Below are positions 1-6,142 of a stretch of 6,879 nucleotides of DNA, in pieces. The stretch covers positions 1-6,879 of the forward strand of contig JAOZKX010000110.1 of the NCBI GenBank assembly GCA_029935135.1, read 5' to 3'. Both the position numbers and the translations under genes were made by a program. Source of the stretch: Desulfocapsa sp. (lineage in GTDB: Bacteria > Desulfobacterota > Desulfobulbia > Desulfobulbales > Desulfocapsaceae). The number at the start of each line of letters is the position of its first letter. Within the stretch, counting starts at the first letter, position 1. Below the pieces are notes generated by a model, which made no database searches, was not told where the DNA came from, and saw only the letters and a program-made list of their open reading frames with translations.

Positions 1-1490
1 TGGAAATGGACCAAAACGGAAAGTATACCTATACGAGTCCATCGATCCAGCAGATACTCGGTTATGAACCGTATGAGGTTACAGGCTCTTCCCACCGTGA
101 TTTCCTCTGTAAAAAAGCTATCACAACAAACAAGGAGCTCTTTTTACAATACATTGTAAAAAACAAACCTTTCAGAGATCAAGTCCTCAAAGCCAGACAC
201 AAAGATGACTATCAGGTTATGCTCGAGGTCTCAGGACAACCGATTATTAACAACAAAGGAGAGTTCGACGGCTATCGCGGGGTAAGTCGCGATATCACCC
301 GACGGATCAGTACGGCAAAAGCCACGGATCAACTGAAAGAACAATTGCACCAGGCCCAGAAAATGGAAGCAATTGGCACTCTCGCAGGTGGCATAGCGCA
401 TGATTTCAACAATATCCTCTCAGCCATCATTGGCTATGCTGAAATTGCAAGAGAAGAGCTGCCAGCCACAAGTCAGACAGCACAGGATATTGATCAGGTT
501 ATTGCAGCGGGACTTCGGGCAACTGAGCTTGTTAAGCAGATACTCACCTTCAGCCGGAAAAGTGATCAGAAGAAAGAACCACTCCGGGTTGACCTGGTTA
601 TCAAAGAGGCATTGAAGATGCTGCGATCCACCCTGCCTGCCACCATCGATATACAGACAAATATTAATCCTGCAAGCGGTCTGGTTCTGGCAAACCCGAC
701 CAATATCCACCAGATTGTGGTGAACCTGTGCACCAATGCCTCCCATGCCATCGGCAACGACAAAGGAATATTGGAGGTAAGTCTGAAGCCAATCGATCTG
801 AATTCGGCACAGGTTGCCGGGAAACCGCAAGTGCAGGCTGGATCCTTTATTCTCTTCACAGTCAAAGATAATGGTGCAGGCATGGATAAGGAGACGGCCT
901 CACGGATTTTCGAACCATATTTCACCACCTGGGATCAGGAAGAGGGAACAGGACTGGGACTCGCTTTGATCCAGAGCATTGTGGAAGACACTAACGGTTT
1001 TGTACAGGTGGAGAGTTCTCCCGGAGAAGGCAGCAGTTTTCACATCTACCTTCCCACAATTCAAGAGGACAGCACCCTTACTGCAGATACGGACAAGAAT
1101 ACTCCACTGCCGACTGGCACAGAAAGGATACTGATCATTGATGATGAAGAAGAGATCACAGAAATCATAAAAATTCACCTAAGCAAACTTGGCTATACTA
1201 TTATTACAAAAACAAAGAGTACGGAGGCCTTAGATCTCTTTCTTGCAGACTGTGAGGCCTTCGATCTGGTTATCACAGATCAGACCATGCCGGAGATAAC
1301 AGGTGAGGAACTGGCACGCGCCATGCTTAAGGTGAAACCGGATCTACCAATAATTCTCTGTACAGGATACACATCTGCTCTTTCTCAAGATGATGCACAT
1401 GACATTGGGATAAGGCGCTTTATAACAAAACCAGTGAACCAGAGGTTCCTCGCGGAAACCATCAGGTCTGTGCTTGATCAAGGCAAGTGA
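1..1490 (+). CDS. PAS domain hybrid sensor histidine kinase with C-terminal receiver (5'-partial)
   Basis: This gene enters from the left edge already in frame, so the N-terminus is missing. The first in-window Met, at base 6, lies inside the PAS fold and is probably not the start. Numbering from that Met, a PAS/PAC domain covers about 1-100 ([12 protein letters not shown] at 11-22; [10 protein letters not shown] at its end). The dimerisation/phosphotransfer helix has its H-box at 128-140 with phospho-acceptor His132 in AHDFNN, an NtrB-like subclass. The ATPase domain shows an N-box around 240-250, G1 DNGAGMD at 288-294, F-box FEPYFTT at 302-308 and G2 GTGLGL at 314-319. The receiver, about 374-492, has acidic D379/D380, phospho-acceptor D425 (TDQTMPE), T453 and K475 (ITKPV). 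All catalytic residues are present. There is no HPt or DNA-binding domain, so phosphate flow could go to an unlinked partner, or the receiver could regulate the kinase. The signal sensed and any membrane segments lie upstream. The next gene is convergent, so no target is indicated here. Confidence 0.95.
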   Translation, partial: EMDQNGKYTYTSPSIQQILGYEPYEVTGSSHRDFLCKKAITTNKELFLQYIVKNKPFRDQVLKARHKDDYQVMLEVSGQPIINNKGEFDGYRGVSRDITRRISTAKATDQLKEQLHQAQKMEAIGTLAGGIAHDFNNILSAIIGYAEIAREELPATSQTAQDIDQVIAAGLRATELVKQILTFSRKSDQKKEPLRVDLVIKEALKMLRSTLPATIDIQTNINPASGLVLANPTNIHQIVVNLCTNASHAIGNDKGILEVSLKPIDLNSAQVAGKPQVQAGSFILFTVKDNGAGMDKETASRIFEPYFTTWDQEEGTGLGLALIQSIVEDTNGFVQVESSPGEGSSFHIYLPTIQEDSTLTADTDKNTPLPTGTERILIIDDEEEITEIIKIHLSKLGYTIITKTKSTEALDLFLADCEAFDLVITDQTMPEITGEELARAMLKVKPDLPIILCTGYTSALSQDDAHDIGIRRFITKPVNQRFLAETIRSVLDQGK

Positions 1491-1556
1491 TGAAAAACAT
1501 CCATACACTGACGAAACGAATGGGCCACTATTGCGTTATAATTATACGGTAGAACC

Positions 1557-2351
1557 TCAATCTTCAGATGATGGCTTGCCAAGAGTATGGGCGTCGACGA
1601 CAAGCCTGGAATAGGGCATGGTTAGACTGTGTTTATCAAAGGCTGCAATGATTTTCTGAGCTAGCATTTTTTTTGCCTGGATAAAATTCTCAGTTTTCAC
1701 CCAGACACACAAGGTCAGATTAATAGCGGATTCTCCAAAGTTCTCAAAGTGCAATAATGGCTTGGGATCGGATAGAAACATCTGATCATCCGATGCTATT
1801 GCCAACAACACCTCCTCCGCTTGTTGCAGGTCGTCTTCATAGTCAATGGAGATTGGAATATCAATACGATGGGAATCAAAACGAGTATAGTTGATTACTG
1901 AAGTTTTGATCAGTTGTTCGTTTGGAATACGAATAAAATTATTGTCAGATGAATTGATTTTTATAGCAAGAAGATCAAAAGAGAGGGCGGTTCCCTTTAC
2001 TTTTCCAACCTGGATATAGTCACCCACAGAAAAAGGATTTTCAAAGGCAATAAAAAGGCCGCTAATAATATTTGAAATACTGGTTTTAAACGCAAAACCT
2101 ATGGCCATACCGGCAATACCCGCAGATCCCATGAGGGCAGTGAGTTTAAAATCCATCTCCCGCAAGAGGTCTATAGTGACGATACTCATCCCCAGATAAA
2201 GAACCGTTCTGCGCAACAACTGAGCACTATGGCTGGTATAGTGCTTCTTAATCGCCTTTTCAACTGTAAAGGCAAGCACATAGATGCCAGGGTAACCGAT
2301 GCAGGCCAATAGAATAATCTTGCTTATTCGTTCTGAGGTAAAAAAATCCAT
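1557..2351 (-). CDS. Small-conductance mechanosensitive ion channel, MscS family
   Basis: A 264-residue inner-membrane protein, close in size to E. coli MscS (286 aa), expected to form a heptameric channel that opens under membrane tension and releases solutes on hypo-osmotic shock. Three hydrophobic segments are visible: TM1 about 11-33, TM2 about 45-65 and the pore helix TM3 about 69-103. TM3 has the family's Gly/Ala-rich pattern (GSAGIAGMAIGFAF) followed by the SISNIISGLF part. The beta domain starts at NPFSVGDYIQVG (105-116) and contains the conserved RIPNEQL (141-147) and INYTR (153-157). An alpha/beta cytoplasmic domain follows to about 250. The start at 2351 is the only ATG upstream of TM1 in this frame, which is closed 30 nt further upstream by TAA. 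The Shine-Dalgarno sequence is weak. The gene is convergent with the hybrid kinase (66 bp between stops) and divergent from cti. I use no specific symbol because short MscS paralogues (mscS, ynaI-like and others) cannot be separated by eye. Confidence 0.95.
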   Translation of the reverse strand: MDFFTSERISKIILLACIGYPGIYVLAFTVEKAIKKHYTSHSAQLLRRTVLYLGMSIVTIDLLREMDFKLTALMGSAGIAGMAIGFAFKTSISNIISGLFIAFENPFSVGDYIQVGKVKGTALSFDLLAIKINSSDNNFIRIPNEQLIKTSVINYTRFDSHRIDIPISIDYEDDLQQAEEVLLAIASDDQMFLSDPKPLLHFENFGESAINLTLCVWVKTENFIQAKKMLAQKIIAAFDKHSLTMPYSRLVVDAHTLGKPSSED

Positions 2352-2355
2352 GGAC

Positions 2356-2472
2356 TCAAACAGTAGGGTTGAATATTAGGTGTGATATATTTGTCTCACA
2401 AATACTAAGGGCTTTGCTTTCAGGGTAAACTACTGCTAACAGAATCAATCCAATCACCATAATGCCGGTCAT
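2356..2472 (-). CDS. Possible 38-aa hydrophobic small ORF just upstream of the mscS-type gene (doubtful)
   Basis: ATG at 2472 to TGA at 2356-2358 on the minus strand encodes 38 residues. They begin MTGIMVIGLILLAVVYPESK, which is one short hydrophobic stretch, followed by a polar tail. The stop lies 4 nt before the ATG of the channel gene, a spacing that would allow translational coupling. Against it: only a weak AGG-like ribosome site is visible, there is no family I recognise, and the candidate mscS promoter (2373-2401) lies inside it. It may be a leader peptide or simply a chance open frame in AT-rich intergenic DNA. Confidence 0.15.
   Translation of the reverse strand: MTGIMVIGLILLAVVYPESKALSICETNISHLIFNPTV
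2373..2401 (-). promoter_or_regulatory. Candidate sigma-70 promoter for the mscS-type gene
   Basis: Read on the minus strand, TTGTGA (2401-2396) is followed after 17 bases by TAATAT (2378-2373). Each hexamer matches 4 of 6 consensus bases and the spacing is optimal. Transcription would begin near 2366, giving a leader of about 15 nt before the ATG at 2351. The -35 element overlaps the right half of the inverted repeat at 2388-2404. The match is modest in AT-rich sequence. Confidence 0.3.
2388..2404. repeat. Perfect 7-bp inverted repeat with 3-bp centre; candidate operator
   Basis: TATTTGT (2388-2394), CTC, ACAAATA (2398-2404). The arms are perfectly complementary, and the size is typical of a dimeric regulator site. 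It overlaps the candidate -35 element of the divergent channel gene, which is where a repressor or activator would act. The arms are AT-rich, so chance occurrence in a 400-bp spacer is quite possible. Confidence 0.3.
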
Positions 2473-2533
2473 CTACCAGCGACCTGAAGATTGAAAAAAT
2501 TACCAAATAGAAACCGGGAAGTCAATAGTATTT

Positions 2534-2568
2534 CCAGGAATCCCTGTAAGGTATAGCAGGGGTCTTGG
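2534..2568. repeat. Long imperfect inverted repeat (hairpin) in the intergenic region
   Basis: Bases 2534-2546 (CCAGGAATCCCTG) pair with 2557-2568 (CAGGGGTCTTGG). They form 12 base pairs with one bulged A near 2539/2540 and two G-T wobbles, around a 10-base loop (2547-2556). Neither side is followed by a convincing T-run, so it is not a clear intrinsic terminator. It could be a structured leader element, a protein-binding site or a remnant of a repeat family. Its function is unknown. Confidence 0.4.
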
Positions 2569-2765
2569 CAACTGCACAGAGATCCATATCTGAATTCAGA
2601 ACTTTTCTTCGACAAGCAAAACCCAGACAATGCATTTTATTCGCAAAATATCTTCAGATACACTAATACAGTAGTTGTATGTATTTACCAAAAGAACCCA
2701 TGGACTCCACACTTTTACTGTGATACTGTATGGTTAAGACTTCCTCTACCCAAAAAACCACTACC

Positions 2766-5138
2766 ATGAAAAGACTACTTCTGCTCGCTGCCCTGCTTAC
2801 TCTTATTTTTTCTGGTTGTGCCCGTAAACCACCGGAACCCATTGCCGTAAATATCCCCACACGGCCGATCAACTATCTGCATGAAATCAAACCGCTCCTG
2901 GATAAACGCTGTGTGGTCTGCCACTCCTGTTACAATTCTCCCTGTCAGTTGAAATTAAACTCCTATGAGGGAGTGGATCGGGGAGGCAGCAAAAAAGCTG
3001 TTTATAACGCAACCCGGCTGACCACCATGAATCCGACCCGCCTCTTTATCGATGCCCACTCCACTGAGGAGTGGCGGAAAAAAGATTTCCATACCGTCAC
3101 AGAGTCCAATGCCCCTGATAATTTTAACAACTCACTGATGCTCCAGATTCTCAGTCATAAGATGAAAAATCCGGAAGTCAAAGGCGCGTATCACTCAGAA
3201 GCAGAGGATCTGACATGCTCGGCCAGCAGCATCGAACTTGATAAGTATCTTGAAAAACATCCAAATAATGGAATGCCGTTTGGCTTTCCCCCACTGAAAC
3301 AGGAAGAATTCGAACTCATTGCCGGCTGGCTTGCCCAGGGCGCCAAGGGACCCTCAGTTGCTGAACAAAAAAAACTGACCACTCCCATGGCAGCAGATGC
3401 CAAAGCCATCATCGAATGGGAAACCTTTCTCAACAAGCAGGATCCCAAGCATGTGATGACTGCACGCTACCTGTATGAGCACCTCTTTCTGGCCCAGATC
3501 AAATTTGGTACCGATACCAACGAATTTTATGAACTTCTACGCTCTAAAACTCCGGCCGGCATGCCCGTCGATCTGATCGATACGGTCCGCCCCTACGATG
3601 ATCCCGGGGTGGATACATTCTACTATCGCTTTCGTAAGATCCATGCAACCATCGTCCACAAGACCCATATGGTGTTTAACTTTGACGATACCCAGCTGGC
3701 CCGGTTCAAGGAACTGTTTATCCAGCCAAAATGGTTGCAGGAACCGCATGTGTTTTCTTACGATCACATAGACAGCGCAAACCCGTTTGTCTCCTTTGAA
3801 CAAATTCCACCCCGTTCACGCTATCAGTTCCTTCTGGACAACGCCCATTATATCATTATGACCTTTATCCGTGGTCCAGTCTGTCGTGGCCAGATCGCCT
3901 TAAATGTTATTCAAGATCAATTCTGGATCATGTTTCAGGATCCAGACCATGACTTAAGTGTTCAATACCCGGCCTTTCTCAAACAGCAGAAAGACAAGCT
4001 GATTATGCCCATTGAAAAGGGCAGTAAATTCCCTGTATTTGACCTGATTGGCAATAAATATGATAAAGCCCAGGAAGCCTATTACAAGGCCAGACAAGAC
4101 TTTTATATGGCCCACCACTATGACGGGCAAGGCTATGATGCCATCTGGAAGGGCAACCGACCTGAAGACACCCCCTTACTGACCGTCTATCGCCATTTTG
4201 ACAGTGCCTCCGTCCATAAAGGCGTTCTGGGAGACCTCCCCCGAACCATGTGGGTGATGGATTATCCACTGACAGAACGAATCTATTACGCCCTTGTTGC
4301 CGGTTTTGATGTGTATGGTACAGTGGGGCATCAGCTCGCCATCAGACTCTATATGGATGGGTTGCGGGAAGAGGGAGAAAGCTACTTCCTCGGTTTTATG
4401 CCACTGGAACAGCGGAGAGAGATGGTGGAGTCCTGGTACAAAGGAGTGAAACCTTCCAAGATCAGGTATTATGATGCCGGAATGGCAGAAAAGATTACCT
4501 ACCCCGGTAACAATCCGAAACAGGAATTTATCGAATATGTTGTTAACAAACATATTCTTCCGGAAACAGGCATCCAATTCGATGCTATCAATTACCTGGC
4601 GGCAGGAAAAGAATTTCCATCGCTTCCAGAGCAGTATGAAACCCTTGCTGACTACCTGCAGGCATTTCGCTCTGTCTCAAAACCTGGGACAGCTTTCTTC
4701 TCTCTGGTAGATGATGTCAATGCCAACATCATTTATATTCGTATTCGAAAAAATGATGGCAGCGATTTGGTCGTCTCTCTGGTCATTAACCGCTGGCATG
4801 ATAATGTCGTCTTTATGTTTGATGAAAAAAGTTCCCTCAGTCCTGAAAAAGACAATGCTGACTTTATTACTGGATTTATTGGTTCCTACCCGAACTATTT
4901 TATTGATATTGCCCAGAATGACCTTCCGGATTTCTTTGACCTTCTGACGAATCTCGATACCATTGATGAAGAAGAGGCCGGCAAGCGATTCCATAAATAC
5001 GCTATCAACCGTGCCAACCCAACATTCTGGGAACGATATGATTGGTTTCAGGATCATTTTAACAAAGAGCAACCGGTACAGGCTGGTCTTTTCGACTTGA
5101 ACCGCTATTACCATGAGGCAGCAGTATTGGTACCATAA
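2766..5138 (+). CDS. cti: Fatty acid cis/trans isomerase (Cti), heme-type, predicted lipoprotein
   Basis: Cti converts cis-unsaturated acyl chains of membrane phospholipids to trans, rigidifying the membrane quickly under solvent or heat stress. In Pseudomonas it is a periplasmic heme protein. The product here is 790 aa, near the family's usual length of roughly 770-800. A lipoprotein signal peptide opens the protein (MKRLLLL, hydrophobic core, FSGC with lipidated Cys18). The heme c site CVVCH is at 49-53 within the family's cysteine-rich HSCYNSPCQLKL stretch. GMPFG at 169-173, before a helix with GWLAQGA, resembles the Met axial-ligand end of a cytochrome c domain. The rest (about 200-790) is Cti-specific sequence with many Trp/Tyr-rich segments and no further known domain. 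An in-frame ATG at 2730 would add 12 residues. I prefer 2766 because it gives a normal signal peptide, although neither start has a visible Shine-Dalgarno. The gene is divergent from the mscS-type gene and probably monocistronic, with a hairpin terminator 45 nt after the stop. Confidence 0.92.
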   Translation: MKRLLLLAALLTLIFSGCARKPPEPIAVNIPTRPINYLHEIKPLLDKRCVVCHSCYNSPCQLKLNSYEGVDRGGSKKAVYNATRLTTMNPTRLFIDAHSTEEWRKKDFHTVTESNAPDNFNNSLMLQILSHKMKNPEVKGAYHSEAEDLTCSASSIELDKYLEKHPNNGMPFGFPPLKQEEFELIAGWLAQGAKGPSVAEQKKLTTPMAADAKAIIEWETFLNKQDPKHVMTARYLYEHLFLAQIKFGTDTNEFYELLRSKTPAGMPVDLIDTVRPYDDPGVDTFYYRFRKIHATIVHKTHMVFNFDDTQLARFKELFIQPKWLQEPHVFSYDHIDSANPFVSFEQIPPRSRYQFLLDNAHYIIMTFIRGPVCRGQIALNVIQDQFWIMFQDPDHDLSVQYPAFLKQQKDKLIMPIEKGSKFPVFDLIGNKYDKAQEAYYKARQDFYMAHHYDGQGYDAIWKGNRPEDTPLLTVYRHFDSASVHKGVLGDLPRTMWVMDYPLTERIYYALVAGFDVYGTVGHQLAIRLYMDGLREEGESYFLGFMPLEQRREMVESWYKGVKPSKIRYYDAGMAEKITYPGNNPKQEFIEYVVNKHILPETGIQFDAINYLAAGKEFPSLPEQYETLADYLQAFRSVSKPGTAFFSLVDDVNANIIYIRIRKNDGSDLVVSLVINRWHDNVVFMFDEKSSLSPEKDNADFITGFIGSYPNYFIDIAQNDLPDFFDLLTNLDTIDEEEAGKRFHKYAINRANPTFWERYDWFQDHFNKEQPVQAGLFDLNRYYHEAAVLVP

Positions 5139-5183
5139 GGGATCTGTTCCCGCTCAAAGAGAAGTAGTGCCCGCCGTAACAAA

Positions 5184-5220
5184 ATAAACGGGTGCCTGCA
5201 TTCTTCAGGCGCTCGTTTAT
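5184..5220 (+). terminator. Hairpin terminator downstream of cti
   Basis: Bases 5184-5198 (ATAAACGGGTGCCTG) pair with 5206-5220 (CAGGCGCTCGTTTAT) around a 7-base loop. The stem has 15 pairs, including two G-T wobbles. The outer A/T pairs supply a short T-rich tail (GTTTAT) within the stem rather than a long T-run after it. It lies 45 nt after the cti stop and before the nfo promoter-like sequence, consistent with separating the two transcription units. Confidence 0.6.
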
Positions 5221-5229
5221 CCTTGCCCA

Positions 5230-5259
5230 TTGCCCATTCTCACTGAGCCTTTCTAAAAT
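5230..5259 (+). promoter_or_regulatory. Candidate sigma-70 promoter for nfo–dac
   Basis: TTGCCC (5230-5235) lies 18 bases before TAAAAT (5254-5259). The -10 matches 5 of 6 consensus bases and the -35 matches 4 of 6. It sits just after the cti terminator and would start transcription near 5266, leaving a very short leader that barely includes the ribosome site at 5267-5271. The -35 is part of a tandem TTGCCCA duplicate (5223-5229 and 5230-5236). Confidence 0.35.
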
Positions 5260-5266
5260 GTATTTC

Positions 5267-5271
5267 AAGGA
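5267..5271 (+). promoter_or_regulatory. Ribosome binding site of nfo
   Basis: AAGGA lies 6 bases before the ATG at 5278. It is the clearest Shine-Dalgarno sequence in the window and fixes the nfo start. Confidence 0.75.
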
Positions 5272-5277
5272 CCTATC

Positions 5278-6123
5278 ATGCCATTACTAGGAGCACATGA
5301 ATCTGTTGCCGGCGGCCTGCACCTCGCCTTTGCACGGATCAGGGAGGCAGGCGGTGATGCCCTGCAGATCTTCACCCGTAATCAACGCCAGTGGAAACCA
5401 AAACCGGTAACAGAAGAAGAACAGACACTGTTTGCTGCTGCCTGGCAGGAAACGAATGGGATCCCTGTTGCCTCGCACGCCTCCTACCTGGTAAACCTGG
5501 CGTCTGGCAAGGATGAGCTGGTGAAAAAATCCATTGCTGCCTTTGCAGACGAACTGGAACGCTGCAGTCTGCTCAATATTGACTTACTGGTCATGCATCC
5601 TGGATCCCATGGCGGTGATGGCGTGGAAACAGGTCTGCAACGCTTTGTTCACAACCTTGACCAGGCCATAGAACTTGCTGATAAACAGGTAACTGTGCTC
5701 CTGGAAACGACTGCCGGACAGGGGACCGGACTGGGCAGTCAGTTTGAGGAACTTGCCTATATTATCAACAACTCAAAGCACTCTGACAAGCTTGCTGTCT
5801 GTGTGGATACATGCCATATTTTCGCCGCCGGATATGATATACGCAGCCAGGAAAGATATCAGGAAACAATGGCTGCATTCGACAAACTCATCGGTATCGA
5901 GCGGATCAGGTTTTTCCATCTCAATGACTCAAAAAAAGAACTGGGCTGTCGGGTGGATCGGCATGAACATATCGGTAAGGGTGCCATCGGCGTAGAAGGC
6001 TTTCGCAACCTCCTCAACGATCCCCGCTTTAAAGACCATCCCATGACCCTGGAAACACCAAAGGGAAAAGATCTGCAGGAAGATCGGGATAATCTCACAA
6101 CCCTCCGGGGTCTCCTTTTATAA
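5278..6123 (+). CDS. nfo: Endonuclease IV (AP endonuclease, deoxyribonuclease IV)
   Basis: A cytosolic base-excision repair enzyme. It cuts 5' to abasic sites and removes blocked 3' ends from oxidative strand breaks, using three metal ions in a TIM barrel. The product is 281 aa, against 285 in E. coli. All nine metal ligands known from E. coli Nfo can be placed with a constant shift of two residues: H67 (ASHASY), H107 (MHPGSHGG), E143 (LLETTAGQG), D177 and H180 (VDTCH), H214 (FFHLND), D227 and H229 (DRHEH) and E259 (TLET). The N-terminal GAHESVAGGL and NQRQW motifs are also typical. The gene is intact, with a good Shine-Dalgarno at 5267-5271. It is followed after 19 nt by the carboxypeptidase gene in the same direction, so co-transcription is likely. 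No SoxR- or LexA-type operator was noticed upstream. Confidence 0.97.
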   Translation: MPLLGAHESVAGGLHLAFARIREAGGDALQIFTRNQRQWKPKPVTEEEQTLFAAAWQETNGIPVASHASYLVNLASGKDELVKKSIAAFADELERCSLLNIDLLVMHPGSHGGDGVETGLQRFVHNLDQAIELADKQVTVLLETTAGQGTGLGSQFEELAYIINNSKHSDKLAVCVDTCHIFAAGYDIRSQERYQETMAAFDKLIGIERIRFFHLNDSKKELGCRVDRHEHIGKGAIGVEGFRNLLNDPRFKDHPMTLETPKGKDLQEDRDNLTTLRGLLL

Positions 6124-6142
6124 CTCTACAGCGAGAACAGAG

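Larger units (their letters stand above)
2352..2765. other. Divergent intergenic region between mscS-type gene and cti
   Basis: These 414 bases separate two divergent genes and must hold both promoters. What can be seen: a sigma-70-like promoter for the channel gene at 2373-2401; a perfect inverted repeat at 2388-2404; an imperfect long hairpin at 2534-2568; a short ATACA/TGTAT inverted repeat at 2666-2680; and a 38-codon reading frame on the minus strand at 2356-2472. No convincing promoter for cti was found by eye. No tRNA, sizeable gene or insertion-sequence end was seen. Confidence 0.7.

Noticed and set aside
1491..1556. AT-rich palindrome TATAATTATA between the convergent kinase and mscS-type genes
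   Set aside because: It is only 10 bp with no GC stem and no T-run. It does not make a credible terminator, and both genes end here without one that I can see.
2666..2680. ATACA / TGTAT inverted repeat upstream of cti as an operator
   Set aside because: Five-base arms in AT-rich DNA are expected by chance, and no promoter could be placed around it.
2348..2707. Ten-base direct repeat CCATGGACTC at 2348-2357 and 2698-2707, exactly 350 bases apart
   Set aside because: It is too short to define a mobile element or duplication. The flanks are dissimilar, and one copy simply overlaps the mscS-type start codon.
2730..2765. Upstream in-frame ATG giving cti 12 extra N-terminal residues
   Set aside because: The extension is polar (Thr/Ser/Lys) and pushes the Lys-Arg n-region of the signal peptide inward. 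The Met at 2766 gives a standard lipoprotein signal. It cannot be excluded, because neither start has a Shine-Dalgarno.
4176..5114. Long open frames on the minus strand inside cti (133 and 145 codons)
   Set aside because: They lie antisense to a clearly recognisable coding frame, have no ribosome sites and resemble no known protein. They are shadows of the cti frame.
5223..5236. Tandem TTGCCCA duplication before nfo
   Set aside because: Two copies of a 7-mer are not enough for a repeat array. It matters only because one copy supplies the candidate -35 element.
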